Origin: Rhodospirillales bacterium
Lineage (GTDB): Bacteria; Pseudomonadota; Alphaproteobacteria; CACIAM-22H2
NCBI GenBank assembly: GCA_016794025.1
Contig: JAEUKX010000078.1
Location: 124,001 to 188,000, forward strand
Direction of reading: 5' to 3'
DNA: 64,000 nucleotides
A program made the position numbers and the translations under genes. Position 1 is the first letter of the stretch, and each line of letters starts with the position of its first letter. Under the pieces are notes generated by a model, which made no database searches, had not been told where the DNA came from, and saw nothing but the letters and a program-made list of their open reading frames with translations. Of the stretch, positions 1-8,562 are shown piece by piece.

Positions 1-231
1 GCAGATCTTTCCAATTCGGATATGCGTTTCTCCAATCTCGGCGGCGTGGCTCTGTTTGGCTCGAAGCTGGTCAACGCCGACCTGACTGGCGCCGGGCTAC
101 GCTTCCAGGATATCCGGACAGACACCGATCTCTCCGGTGCGATAATGCCGGACGGAAAGCGTTGTTCGTCGCCGTCGATCGGCGATTGCAAGAATCCGAC
201 GGCGGCGGGTACTTCGCCGCCTCGGCATTGA
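1..231 (+). CDS. Pentapeptide-repeat protein, C-terminal fragment
   Basis: The frame is open from base 1 and ends at a TGA at 229-231, so only the C-terminus is present. The visible residues show repeats of the A(D/N)LxX type (ADLSN, ANAD-like NADLTG, GAGLRFQ, TDLSGA) typical of the pentapeptide-repeat right-handed beta-helix, followed by a short non-repetitive tail containing two cysteines. The cellular role of such proteins is usually unknown. It lies 36 bp before a hybrid histidine kinase on the same strand, but nothing shows that they work together. Confidence 0.75.
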   Translation, partial: ADLSNSDMRFSNLGGVALFGSKLVNADLTGAGLRFQDIRTDTDLSGAIMPDGKRCSSPSIGDCKNPTAAGTSPPRH

Positions 232-267
232 TGCCGACCATGAAATCGTCGACGTAGCCGAGCGTCG

Positions 268-2643
268 ATGGCCAGCGAAGACCGTGGTGAGGATCCCGCG
301 ATTGAAAATGCCCGTTTGAGGCGCGAACTCGAGCGGGAGCGGGCACTCCTGCGTGCGGTGCTCGACAATATGGATGAAGGCGTGGTCGTCTCGGACGCCG
401 GTTTCAAGGTTGTCGCCTATAACCAGCGCTTTGTCGACTACTATGCCGTCCCTCCGGAGGTCACGAATGCGCCCGATCCTCATCGGGAGATGGCGCGTTT
501 CATGGTTGCGCGCGGCGCACTCGACGTGCAGGCGGCCTTCCGGACCTGGCGATCCGGCATGCAGGGTGCGACGTTCGAGGTCGCAAGGCCCGATGGCCGC
601 ATTCTGGAGGTTCACTCGAACCCCCTTCCCGAAGGCGGTTTCGTTTCGACTTATGTCGACATCACCGATCGAAAGCGAGCCCAGGCCGAACTTGTCAGCA
701 TGAGGCAGATTGCCGAGACGGCAAATGCCGCAAAGTCGAGCTTTCTTGCCGCGATGAGCCATGAAATCCGTACGCCGATGAACGGTGTTCTTGGCATGCT
801 CGAGTTGCTGCATGAGACAAAGCTCGAGCCCGACCAGATATCAATGGTCGATGTCGTTCGGGAAAGCGCTTCCTCGCTGCTCAAGATCATCGACGACATT
901 TTAGATTTTTCGAAGATCGAAGCCGGAAAGCTCGAGATTGAGAACGTTGAGGTGTCGCCTCGCAGGATCGCCGAAAGCGTGACTGAAACCCTTTCGGTTC
1001 AGGCGCGCAGGAAAGGGCTTGCGCTCCATTGCTTTGTCGACCCTGCCATCGATCGGGATTTTCTCGGTGATCCAGGGCGCCTGCGGCAGGTGCTGTTCAA
1101 TCTGGTCGGGAATGCCATCAAATTCACCGAAAGCGGTGCTGTCCGTCTTGCTGTTCGCCAATCGGAGTCAGGGCCGGAAGGTCAGCTTGATTTTGCCGTG
1201 AGTGATACCGGCATCGGTCTGAGCGACGAGGAGATCGCGCGGCTTTTCCGTCCCTTTGTCCAAGCTGACTCCTCGACGACGCGACGGTTTGGGGGGACGG
1301 GCCTGGGGCTATCGATCTCGATGCGGCTTGTCGAGCTGATGGGCGGGCGCATCACTGTCACGAGCAAGCTAGGACAAGGGTCGACATTCGGATTTTCCGT
1401 TTTTATGCCGTCGCTGCCCTTTGCTGCCGCGTTGCGACCGCTTGAGGGAAAGCGGGTAACGGTAGTCGAGCAGGACGAGTTTTCCCGTGCGGCAATGACA
1501 TCATATCTTGAGCGTGCCGGGGCATCGGTCACAAGCCATTCAGACCCACATGCCGCCCTGGATGAAATGGAACGGGCGGGCGACGAAGGCATTGCGCCAG
1601 ATGTCGTCGTCGTCCGTCACGAGTCGTCGCCAATTGACGGCATGATACTTGGCGAAACCATTCGCGGTACCCCGCAGTTGTTCGGCACCAGGATTGTTTT
1701 GGCATGCACGGCGCATAGTGCGGGGCTGCGCAAGCGGGCGGCCGAGCGCGGCATCGATGCCGTCGTGCAACTGCCACTGCGCCGCGACCTGTTTGTTCAC
1801 GCAGTCAGCGGCGAGTTCCGGCCGGCGGTACGCGATGTTGGCGCGTCACAGGCCGCTTTGCACGACGATCTTGTGCTCGTTGCAGAGGACAATCCGACCA
1901 ATCGACTGGTGGTTGCCCGCCAATTGACCAGACTTGGTTTCCGGCATGAGGTCGTCGAGGACGGTCGGGCAGCCTATGAACGCTGGCGACAAGGCGGCAT
2001 CGATCTCATCCTAACCGACTGCCACATGCCTGGGATGGATGGCTTCGAACTCGCCAGGGCAATCCGCGAACGCGAACGCAATTCCAAGGATGCGCCGACA
2101 CCCATTGTCGCACTGAGCGCGAACGCGATGGCTGGCGAGGCCGAACGTTGCCTCGCGGCGGGAATGGACGGATTTGTCGCCAAGCCGGCGACGCTTGCGA
2201 GTCTGTCGGCCGCATTGCATACAGCGCTCGGAAGGGCGTCAACGGCACCGGACGTGGAGGACGTGGCGGGCGACCGACAGGCCCCCGACGCGGATGTGGA
2301 TTTTGCGACGCTGAAGAATCTTTATGGCTCCGACAGTCGAGATCTCCGACAGGTGATCGGGCTTTACTTCGAAAACGGAGCCAAACTCGTCGACGAGATG
2401 ACGGCGGCCCTGAAAATCCGTGATCTGGATGGAGCCATGCATGCTGCCCACGCTCTCAAGGGTGCGTCCCGGACGATCGGTGCTGTAGCGGTTGGAGATG
2501 CCGCCTCATTGCTGGAGGCGGCATTGCATGCGAGAGACTGGGAAGGCGTCGAGGCACGGCTCGGCGATGTGCGTGGTGGTTTTGAGATCGCCCGAGCGAA
2601 GCTCCTGCTGGCATTGTCGCCTGCGGGCGGAGCCTTGGGCTGA
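268..2643 (+). CDS. Hybrid sensor histidine kinase/response regulator (PAS-HisKA-HATPase-REC-REC-HPT)
   Basis: A 791-residue phosphorelay kinase. Order: short coiled coil (about 10-30), PAS domain (about 28-135), HisKA with the phospho-acceptor His165 in SHEIRTPMNG, HATPase with N (NLVGNAIKF), G1 (DTGIG) and G2 (GGTGLGLSIS) boxes, a degenerate receiver (about 393-510), a canonical receiver (about 535-655, phospho-acceptor Asp584 in TDCHMPGMDG), and a C-terminal HPT domain with His728 in AHALKGAS. No membrane segment is visible, so it is probably cytoplasmic. The first receiver-like domain has VVVRHESS where the phospho-Asp should be and is probably inactive. A stand-alone receiver starts 11 bp after the stop and is the obvious output partner. 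Its signal and targets are unknown. Confidence 0.93.
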   Translation: MASEDRGEDPAIENARLRRELERERALLRAVLDNMDEGVVVSDAGFKVVAYNQRFVDYYAVPPEVTNAPDPHREMARFMVARGALDVQAAFRTWRSGMQGATFEVARPDGRILEVHSNPLPEGGFVSTYVDITDRKRAQAELVSMRQIAETANAAKSSFLAAMSHEIRTPMNGVLGMLELLHETKLEPDQISMVDVVRESASSLLKIIDDILDFSKIEAGKLEIENVEVSPRRIAESVTETLSVQARRKGLALHCFVDPAIDRDFLGDPGRLRQVLFNLVGNAIKFTESGAVRLAVRQSESGPEGQLDFAVSDTGIGLSDEEIARLFRPFVQADSSTTRRFGGTGLGLSISMRLVELMGGRITVTSKLGQGSTFGFSVFMPSLPFAAALRPLEGKRVTVVEQDEFSRAAMTSYLERAGASVTSHSDPHAALDEMERAGDEGIAPDVVVVRHESSPIDGMILGETIRGTPQLFGTRIVLACTAHSAGLRKRAAERGIDAVVQLPLRRDLFVHAVSGEFRPAVRDVGASQAALHDDLVLVAEDNPTNRLVVARQLTRLGFRHEVVEDGRAAYERWRQGGIDLILTDCHMPGMDGFELARAIRERERNSKDAPTPIVALSANAMAGEAERCLAAGMDGFVAKPATLASLSAALHTALGRASTAPDVEDVAGDRQAPDADVDFATLKNLYGSDSRDLRQVIGLYFENGAKLVDEMTAALKIRDLDGAMHAAHALKGASRTIGAVAVGDAASLLEAALHARDWEGVEARLGDVRGGFEIARAKLLLALSPAGGALG

Positions 2644-2654
2644 GGGCGAGACGG

Positions 2655-3059
2655 ATGACCCAAGAGAGATACGCAAAACTTGGTGCGTTGGTTGTGGACG
2701 ATCAGGCCGTCGTACGCGCGATGCTCCTCAAAATGCTCGAGCAATTGGGTTTCGGCTTCGTCGAGGCAGCATCGGACGGTTCAGCTGCACTCGATACGAT
2801 CCGCTCTGCCGATCGCCTTCCGAGCGTAATCGTGTGCGATATCGCCATGAAGCCAATGGACGGGCTTGCATTTCTTGCGGAGCTCAGGGCCCTCCCGGAA
2901 ATTCATAGGGCGCGCATTCCGGTCATTCTGCTGACGGCAACGGCGACTGGTGAACTGGCATTGCGAGCGCGCGAGTTGCGGGCAAACGGGTATATCGTGA
3001 AGCCGGTCACGCCCGAGGTTCTCGCCTTGCGTGTCGAGCGCGCGATTTCGGCGAGTTAG
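2655..3059 (+). CDS. Single-domain response regulator (CheY-like receiver)
   Basis: 134 residues forming one receiver domain: acidic pocket Asp15-Asp16 (VVDDQAVVR), phospho-acceptor Asp62 in VCDIAMKPMDG, a conserved Thr in the LLTATAT strand, and the Lys in YIVKPVTPE. There is no output domain, so it should act through protein contact or as a phosphorelay intermediate. It follows the hybrid kinase by 11 bp with a GGCGAGA-type ribosome site and is probably phosphorylated from that kinase's HPT domain (inference from neighbourhood). Confidence 0.9.
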   Translation: MTQERYAKLGALVVDDQAVVRAMLLKMLEQLGFGFVEAASDGSAALDTIRSADRLPSVIVCDIAMKPMDGLAFLAELRALPEIHRARIPVILLTATATGELALRARELRANGYIVKPVTPEVLALRVERAISAS

Positions 3060-3331
3060 GCTTCGACGTCGAGCGTGTGGCTTGAACCGGGGTGGCGCTT
3101 CGCCTTCGCGTCGAGCGCGTTTGCGTCTTCGTCGATCGCCGCGTCGCCATCCGTGCCTGAACGCGCCTGCCGCGAACGGCCCGTCTGGCTTGTATGTTTG
3201 ATCGCTTTCGCGGTTTGCGCGCGCACGCCTGTCGACACCGCGTTTGGGAGCGGCACTGCGAGGGGCTGTGGATGCGGCGGCGCTACATTTACCTGCGCCG
3301 GCATCGGAGGCAGGATAGGCGCGATTGGCAT
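3056..3331 (-). CDS. Small hypothetical protein (91 aa)
   Basis: I do not recognise this protein. It is proline/alanine-rich at the N-terminus and charged, low-complexity and probably disordered after residue 40, with no membrane segment. The last residues (SSHTLDVEA) resemble the short beta-like tails of other small alphaproteobacterial unknowns. It overlaps the stop of the receiver gene by 4 bp tail to tail and lies 66 bp downstream of the next minus-strand gene. No ribosome site is obvious. An opposing plus-strand frame (3075-3380) is Cys/Ala-rich and looks like a shadow. Real but unknown is slightly more likely than spurious. Confidence 0.4.
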   Translation of the reverse strand: MPIAPILPPMPAQVNVAPPHPQPLAVPLPNAVSTGVRAQTAKAIKHTSQTGRSRQARSGTDGDAAIDEDANALDAKAKRHPGSSHTLDVEA

Positions 3332-3397
3332 TCCAGAAGTCTATCAAAAGTTGCCGAATGGCGCAAAAGAAGGTCGCTAAGACATTAATTTTGCGTA

Positions 3398-4576
3398 CTA
3401 TTTTCCGACCGCGATCTCGAAATCGAGCGTCGTGACAGGGCCATCTGCAAATACTGCCTCGATATGAACGCGGCGGCCTTTGGGCGGCACCTGCATGACG
3501 CTGGTGAAGCTGCCGTCCGAATTGAAAACAGTTTGGGAGTCGGCAATGCGCAAATCCCGCAATGCGCCATCGCCACGTACCCGACCGACGATGCTGACGT
3601 AACCGGGGTCGTTGACGGTCATCCGCTTTCCAAGCCGGCCATTGTCCCAGACCGGAAAGCTCACGACGATTTCGCGAGACGTCTTCGACTGTGGGGAACC
3701 CGATCGGCCTGCCTGGACGATCTCTGCAGACCGCATGTAGCCGAGATTTCCCTGGCTATCTGCGGCAAGAACCCATCCGCTCGTTGTCGCGTCGGCGATC
3801 CTGAAGATCGGCTGTCCGCCACCTAGCTTTCGAATTGCGTCTCCTGCCGTGCTCGGCAGTGAACGAAGTGTCGTCGGGCCGGCCGTCACGCCATCAACCG
3901 CCATGCCCTTTGTCGAAATCTGAAGCGTGGAACGGCCTGAGGGGGTGGGGAGTTGCGATGGATGCTGTGCCGAAACACGCGCCAGTTCATCCTCTACCCG
4001 GCGAATTCGTTGGATCAGCACGATGTTTTCTTGCCGAAGTCGTTCGTTCTCGGGGACGGAGTAGGGGTCGTTCAGTTCGACAATCCTTGATCGTGCGGCA
4101 GTCAGTTCCTGACGCATCGAGTCGACCGCTTCCGGGAGCCTGCCATCCAGATCGAATCCGACATTCGGGTAGGACAGCCTGCCGGTAAGTTTGCCATCGG
4201 CAATCGAGACATCGACTTTGATGCGGGCGTTATTGCCATCAGGGTCCGGGATACTGCCGCTCAGTCTGTTGCCGTCGCGGGTTACCTGCGGAAACGTCAG
4301 ATCGCGAGAGAGGATGTCGATGGCGAAATTCCTGCCGTCGTAGCGGATTTCCCAGACTGCTCTCGGATTACCGACCTTCGAACGTTCCGCAAGTCCGATG
4401 ATGGGGATGGACGCGATCCCCTGATTGACCGGGGGCCCATGTTCCGAAACCAGCCAAAATCCTGCCAGCCCTGAGTCCGGCAAAGCGCTGTCGTCGGCAA
4501 CCGCCGCATGATCAAATCCGGCCGCCATCCAAAACAAGGCGGCCAGCGCAGCTACTCTGATGGGATTTCCTTGCAT
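3398..4576 (-). CDS. Exported protein of unknown function with SH3-like middle region and coiled coil
   Basis: 392 residues with an N-terminal signal peptide (VAALAALFWMAAGFDHAAVA, cleavage around residue 27). Residues 30-160 look like a beta-rich domain on the theme of a substrate-response or lipocalin-like module (GFWLVSEHG, GNRLSGSIPDPDGN). A coiled coil follows at about 160-200 (MRQELTAARSRIVEL), then an SH3-like segment (about 225-290) and a C-terminal beta-sandwich (about 305-390). It is probably periplasmic. It overlaps by 25 bp the small protein encoded just upstream on the same strand. I cannot assign a function. Confidence 0.7.
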   Translation of the reverse strand: MQGNPIRVAALAALFWMAAGFDHAAVADDSALPDSGLAGFWLVSEHGPPVNQGIASIPIIGLAERSKVGNPRAVWEIRYDGRNFAIDILSRDLTFPQVTRDGNRLSGSIPDPDGNNARIKVDVSIADGKLTGRLSYPNVGFDLDGRLPEAVDSMRQELTAARSRIVELNDPYSVPENERLRQENIVLIQRIRRVEDELARVSAQHPSQLPTPSGRSTLQISTKGMAVDGVTAGPTTLRSLPSTAGDAIRKLGGGQPIFRIADATTSGWVLAADSQGNLGYMRSAEIVQAGRSGSPQSKTSREIVVSFPVWDNGRLGKRMTVNDPGYVSIVGRVRGDGALRDLRIADSQTVFNSDGSFTSVMQVPPKGRRVHIEAVFADGPVTTLDFEIAVGK

Positions 4577-4776
4577 GCGAGAATAACGAAGCCCTGCTCT
4601 TGCGGGTATCGCGAACGAATTCGCGCCGTCGCGTCCTTCTCGTTCATCGCATCAATTTCGATGAAGTGTTGGTTTTGCCAATCGTCCTTGTAGATCTTGT
4701 GCTGCTCGCCGCGGGCGACGGCAGCGCGCACATGCTCGTTGAATATTGCAAATTCGAATTTCTTGCGCTTGAACAT
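4552..4776 (-). CDS. Conserved small alphaproteobacterial-type protein (74 aa)
   Basis: A charged cytoplasmic protein beginning MFKRKKFEFAIFNEHVR and ending ACKEIPSE. The pattern of a basic start, an aromatic HFIEIDA strand and a RIRSRYP..QGFVI end matches small conserved proteins I associate with alphaproteobacteria; no function is known to me. The frame extends upstream to 4902, but that extension is poor in protein-like features and would overlap the preceding MFS gene, so the ATG at 4776 is preferred. It overlaps the next gene by 25 bp, suggesting co-translation. Confidence 0.65.
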   Translation of the reverse strand: MFKRKKFEFAIFNEHVRAAVARGEQHKIYKDDWQNQHFIEIDAMNEKDATARIRSRYPQEQGFVILACKEIPSE

Positions 4777-4813
4777 TTCGGTTCGCTCGTGCTCTGGCCG
4801 GACGCTGGTTACA

Positions 4814-6055
4814 CTAGGTCGCGGAATTCCCCCGGAAAAACCCCGAACTCCGACCAAATATGAAACATAGCCAAGCCACTGCTTGCAACCCGATAAGAAC
4901 ATAGAGGGCGAGGGAGTGGCGATCGGCCAGCGACCCGTGATCGAGTGTCAAAACGGCGCCGACACCCCATTGGATTGCAAATGCTGCGAGGAAGACAACC
5001 AAATTGACTGTCGCATTGATACGGCCAGCCAGTTCGATGGGCAATAATTGAGTCAATGCAGCATAGCCGAGGACGGTGCCGCATCCGAGAAACCCGAATA
5101 TGGCCCACATCGCATGCGGGGGCGCGTCCCATCCAAACGCAATCGGCAACTGAAGCAGGATGAATGCGGCTGAGTATGCCGCAAACGTTCCTGACGTCCG
5201 CACACCCCGGCGGCCTAGCCAGTCTGCAAGTGCCCCCAATGCCGGATACCCGATTGCCATCGCTCCTGTGACGAGCGCGAGCCCGACGGCGACGCTGGGC
5301 CGGTCGAGAGCCGCGACGTCTCTCATCCAGGCACCCGCCCAGAGCGTCTGGTAGGCAAGATAGGTCCCGTGCGTGATGCCCGTGAGCGCCGCGATTTTCC
5401 AGAATTCCCGGGTCAGCGCGAACGAACCGACCTCCCGGAACTGCTGTGAAAGGGACACGGCATTTCTGGCTGCATGGGGCGCATCCTTGGCCCCGAACCA
5501 GATTGCGGTGGCGACAACTCCGGTTGCGGCTGCCAGGAGTGCAATCACGTCCCGCCAGTCGACCGATGCCAGCAGCCATTCCACGGGCGCGGTCGCGCTC
5601 GCTGCGCCAATTCCGCCAAATCCCATCAGCAATCCGTTGGCGAGGGGAAGTCGGCGCGTGTCCCACCAGGTCGCATTCGCCTTGAATGCAGCCATGAGGC
5701 AGGCAGAAACACCCAGACCGATAAGCGCCCGCCCGACGACAAGTTCGGAGAAACTGCCGGCTCTCGAAAAGATCACGGCGCCGACGGCGGCGGACAGCAG
5801 CAGTCCCGCCTCGGTGCGCCGCGGTCCCCACCGGTCGAGAGCAATTCCCAATGGGATCTGCGCGAGCGCGAAGGTGACGAAGTACATCGACGTCATGGCA
5901 CCAAACGCAGCAGAATCGAGCCCGAGTTCGGAGGAAACCTCGGGCGCTATTGCCGCATTCACCGCACGAAAGGCATAGGAGAGAAAGTAGCCTGCGGCAA
6001 ACGGCAAAAAGCAGCGCAAAATCCTGGCGCCAATTGAATCCCTTGACGGATTCAC
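4814..6055 (-). CDS. MFS transporter
   Basis: 413 residues with about 12 membrane segments. The loop after helix 2 carries LDRWGPRRTE, the MFS loop 2-3 signature G/D-x-x-x-D-R-x-G-R-R, and the N-terminal half has GRALIGLGVSACLM. The substrate cannot be inferred. It starts at GTG four bases after the stop of the small gene upstream (TGA-CGGC-GTG), so the two are probably translated together. The second half contains the symmetric signature ADWLGRRGVR. Confidence 0.88.
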   Translation of the reverse strand: MNPSRDSIGARILRCFLPFAAGYFLSYAFRAVNAAIAPEVSSELGLDSAAFGAMTSMYFVTFALAQIPLGIALDRWGPRRTEAGLLLSAAVGAVIFSRAGSFSELVVGRALIGLGVSACLMAAFKANATWWDTRRLPLANGLLMGFGGIGAASATAPVEWLLASVDWRDVIALLAAATGVVATAIWFGAKDAPHAARNAVSLSQQFREVGSFALTREFWKIAALTGITHGTYLAYQTLWAGAWMRDVAALDRPSVAVGLALVTGAMAIGYPALGALADWLGRRGVRTSGTFAAYSAAFILLQLPIAFGWDAPPHAMWAIFGFLGCGTVLGYAALTQLLPIELAGRINATVNLVVFLAAFAIQWGVGAVLTLDHGSLADRHSLALYVLIGLQAVAWLCFIFGRSSGFFRGNSAT

Positions 6056-6059
6056 GCCG

Positions 6060-6392
6060 TCACTCGCCGCTGAAAAGGCGGCGGCCTTTGTCAGTCAACT
6101 TGCAAACGATCCAGTCCGGCTTCGTCGGATTTGCGTACCATGGCTCGCACCAGCCGCGTTCCATGCATGCCTTGACCGTGCGTGGGTCGATCCTGCGCGC
6201 GTCAGGTGAAAAGAGCGGCAGTTTTCCGCCCGGCTGATCAAGGCCGCGCGCAAGCCATGCACGCTGCAACGCCGTCGGTTCACCTGGAGCAGGCGGCAAT
6301 CCCTTCGGACGTTGGGCTTCGCCTTTTTGCATTGGTGGTTCGTCGAACCCGGACACGCGTCTTGCCGGAAAGGGGATAGGAGCGCCGTTCAT
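6060..6392 (-). CDS. Hypothetical protein (110 aa), MarR/winged-helix-like C-terminus possible
   Basis: A soluble protein with a disordered proline-rich N-terminus (1-45) and a compact C-terminal part containing PLFSPDARRIDPRTVKACME, GWCEPWYANP and a final VCKLTDKGRRLFSG. The last segment resembles the end of a winged-helix fold (LT-x-KG-R). I do not recognise a named family. It is followed after 4 bp by the MFS gene on the same strand and probably forms an operon with it. Confidence 0.6.
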   Translation of the reverse strand: MNGAPIPFPARRVSGFDEPPMQKGEAQRPKGLPPAPGEPTALQRAWLARGLDQPGGKLPLFSPDARRIDPRTVKACMERGWCEPWYANPTKPDWIVCKLTDKGRRLFSGE

Positions 6393-6829
6393 GCGACCAT
6401 CAAATCTGTTCGGCGTAGATTCTAACCCTGAAATCGAATCGCGCCAAGTTCACCGAAGCTTTTGCGGCCTTCAATTCAGCTTCAATTCTGCTGGATAGCT
6501 TCTTCCATCACAATTGCCGATCCCGGACGCGCTTGGAGGGCCTCAACCAAAGGGCGACCTGATGACTCCGATTTGGTGGAAATTACTGGTGGTAAAGAAC
6601 GCGAGTTTAGAAAATTTCGACAATATCTTATGATACTAGAGGGTCTATGGTATGCTTTCCACCTCCATCGTATAAGTTGCAGTATGGATGGGACGCTACG
6701 CAAAACTTCGCGACAAGATTTCAAAGAAGACTACTATTGTGCGTCATATTTGTTGTGCCGAAGATACAAATGGCGCTAAGAAGTGGGCGTTGATTTTTTC
6801 CATGATTGCTCGTTGAAAGGGTAAGACAG
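6393..6829. other. 437-bp lower-GC intergenic region
   Basis: Divergent intergenic space between the minus-strand 110-aa gene and the plus-strand Cro/C1 regulator. It is clearly richer in A+T than the surroundings, especially 6590-6800. An open frame at 6462-6779 has no ribosome site, unusual composition and no recognisable motif, so I do not call it a gene. The region presumably holds both divergent promoters, but no convincing -35/-10 pair stands out. Confidence 0.5.
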
Positions 6830-7267
6830 ATGAGTGGGTCGGACATGCCGTCGCGAGTGAAGCCGAAGCGCCGCCGATCGAAGGCGGAAACCCGACGGAC
6901 AACGCCAGTCGATGTCCAGGTCGGTCGGAACGTTCGCCGGCGCCGGATCGAACTCGGCATGTCGCAGACCGCGCTGGCCCAAGCCTGCGGCATCACCTTT
7001 CAGCAGGTTCAGAAATACGAGAACGGTGCAAACCGGGTTTCGGCGTCTCGGCTTTGGCAGTTTGCGGCCGTGCTAGGCGTGCCCGTTGTCTATTTCTTTG
7101 AAGGTCTCGGGGCACCGAAGACCGAGATCAAGGGCGCCGTTCCGAGCAAGGCCGAGCGCAAGATCGACGACGAGACGGCCAAGATCGCGCGAAAGATCGC
7201 GTCGATCCAGGACGAGCGTCTGAAGAAGCGCCTCAAGACCATGTTGGCTGCGCTGGCCGCCAAGTAG
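6830..7267 (+). CDS. Cro/C1-type (XRE) helix-turn-helix transcriptional regulator
   Basis: 145 residues: a basic N-terminal tail, an HTH domain at about 28-85 (VGRNVRRRRIELGMSQTALA, then GITFQQVQKYENGANRVSAS) and a charged helical C-terminus. The arrangement, including PVVYFFEG after the HTH, is that of the PraR/PhrR-like regulators common in alphaproteobacteria. The ATG at 6830 is chosen over a TTG at 6806 because GAAAGGG lies 8-9 bases before it. The target is unknown; its own upstream AT-rich region is the natural candidate. Confidence 0.88.
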   Translation: MSGSDMPSRVKPKRRRSKAETRRTTPVDVQVGRNVRRRRIELGMSQTALAQACGITFQQVQKYENGANRVSASRLWQFAAVLGVPVVYFFEGLGAPKTEIKGAVPSKAERKIDDETAKIARKIASIQDERLKKRLKTMLAALAAK

Positions 7268-7312
7268 CGCCAGTTCTGATGCCCGGCCGCCTTCGCGATC
7301 GGGCCAGGATTC

Positions 7313-7702
7313 TCAGTCTTGATCTTGAGCGTGGTTGGCGGCTTCGCCTTCGCCAGCCGGTACAAGGCTGTCGGTGGAAATCGTCAACCCGCCTTCGAGC
7401 TGTGCGACGCGAGCCATCAGCACTTCAATCTGGAAATCCAGTTTCCGCGACGAGTCTGGAGCGAGCGGTAGGTCGAACACTTCGGCTATGAAGCGGTGCC
7501 TGTCGTACCAGTCGTTCCTGCGTAGCGCAACGCAGGTCGCAATTCTGTCGATCAACTGCGCATCGAGTTTTCGTGTGCGCCCGCCGAGCAGTCTTTCCAG
7601 CGTATCGACGTGAATATTGCACATTCGCGCGGCGTCCTTGATCGAAATGCCGCGCCGGTTCATTGCGCCACTGAGTTTATCGATCAGATTTGCTTCCGAC
7701 AT
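7313..7702 (-). CDS. Degenerate HTH-containing hypothetical protein
   Basis: 129 residues. Residues 5-60 read as a lambda-repressor-like fold (LIDKLSGAMNRRGISIKDAA, then MCNIHVDTLERLLGGRTRKL), followed by a charged region and a predicted coiled coil (KLDFQIEVLMARVAQLEGG). It is convergent with the Cro/C1 regulator, with 45 bp between their stops. A DNA-binding role is an inference from the fold pattern; there is no close family I can name. Confidence 0.6.
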   Translation of the reverse strand: MSEANLIDKLSGAMNRRGISIKDAARMCNIHVDTLERLLGGRTRKLDAQLIDRIATCVALRRNDWYDRHRFIAEVFDLPLAPDSSRKLDFQIEVLMARVAQLEGGLTISTDSLVPAGEGEAANHAQDQD

Positions 7703-8074
7703 TTACTCGGTCCCTTGTCCTCGGCGAACGAATTCCAAAGAGTCTGCACGCAAAAGTCGAAGTCTCTGTCCGTATCGATTGAGCGAATCTAGCCAGAAAC
7801 AGAAGTGCTCGTCAGCGTACAATGCATTGACCGTTTCATTTTATGTACGCGGACAATCTGCTCCTTTGTGCTCGATTTCGATCGGGTGTGTACATGAAGG
7901 AAGAATTTATTTTCGATTATATCATTGAAAAATTTACATAAATATCAATTCCGGCGAATTTCCTTGTCGACTTGTTGCGCTATCGCAGTTTTGCGGTTTC
8001 AAGGCGGTGGAATTGCTGGGGCGCGGTCCGATTGTATTGCGAAAGCCTGATGGCTTTCAGAGGAGACCGCTCAA
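7703..8074. other. 372-bp AT-rich divergent intergenic region
   Basis: It separates the minus-strand HTH gene from the plus-strand ribbon-helix-helix gene. The stretch 7895-7955 is strikingly AT-rich for this genome (aatttattttcgattatatc and aatttacataaatatcaatt). I see no credible gene. The only clear structures are the small hairpin at 8041-8058 and the ribosome site at 8061-8066, both belonging to the next gene. Confidence 0.5.
8041..8066 (+). promoter_or_regulatory. Small hairpin followed by ribosome-binding site
   Basis: GAAAGCC-TGAT-GGCTTTC (8041-8058) is a perfect 7-bp stem with a 4-base loop. It is followed two bases later by AGGAGA (8061-8066), spaced 8 bases from the ATG at 8075. 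The hairpin may set or modulate translation of the ribbon-helix-helix gene; this is inference from position. Confidence 0.5.
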
Positions 8075-8461
8075 ATGGCAATCGACAATCTTGCCCGCCC
8101 GGTACGGTTAAGGCCGCTCGCCGCCGAAGGCTCTGTGGCCGAGCCCCATCTTCAGCAGCAACTTCGGACAGCCATGCGCCCCGTCGCGCAGCCCGCCGAG
8201 GCGACTGTCGACCCGAACAACGCCGCCAAGAACGGCAAGCCCGCTTATCCTTGCATCGAGATCACTCCTCGGAGCGTCTGGATCGGGTCGCGCCGCACGT
8301 CGATCCGCCTGGAACCCGAGTTCTGGACGGCTCTCGGCGAAATTGCCCGCGAACAACGGTCCACGATTTCCGGCGTCCTGCTCGATATCGAGAGAATTCA
8401 TGGCCGCAGCCGGTTCGCATCGAAAGTGCGGGTCGCGATTCTTGCGTACTACCGTCGCTAG
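8075..8461 (+). CDS. Ribbon-helix-helix domain protein
   Basis: 128 residues. The N-terminal 65 residues are low in complexity and probably disordered; residues about 75-128 (RTSIRLEPEFWTALGEIARE, followed by RSTISGVLLDI and VRVAILAYYRR) match the RHH_4-type ribbon-helix-helix domain found in small alphaproteobacterial proteins and arylsulfate-sulfotransferase-associated regulators. A strong AGGAGA ribosome site supports the start. It could bind DNA as a dimer. There is no toxin gene next to it, so an antitoxin role is not supported. Confidence 0.75.
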   Translation: MAIDNLARPVRLRPLAAEGSVAEPHLQQQLRTAMRPVAQPAEATVDPNNAAKNGKPAYPCIEITPRSVWIGSRRTSIRLEPEFWTALGEIAREQRSTISGVLLDIERIHGRSRFASKVRVAILAYYRR

Positions 8462-8562
8462 CGCGACGGCAGCATCGCGACCAAGCTATTGGCGTCACGT
8501 AAGAATGTAATGCAACATTTCCTCTGTTGCCGCCTCAAGGTTTGGTCAGCCAATGTGGGCGG

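Noticed and set aside
3075-3380. 101-codon plus-strand frame opposite the 91-aa hypothetical
   Set aside because: Repetitive Cys/Ala/Ser stretches typical of an antisense shadow; no ribosome site.
6462-6779. 105-codon plus-strand frame in the AT-rich spacer
   Set aside because: No ribosome site, odd composition (many Cys/Trp/Tyr), no motif; it looks like a chance frame in the promoter region.
8075-8461. Ribbon-helix-helix protein as antitoxin of a toxin-antitoxin pair
   Set aside because: No small toxin-like gene adjacent in the same operon; the neighbour is an MFS transporter.
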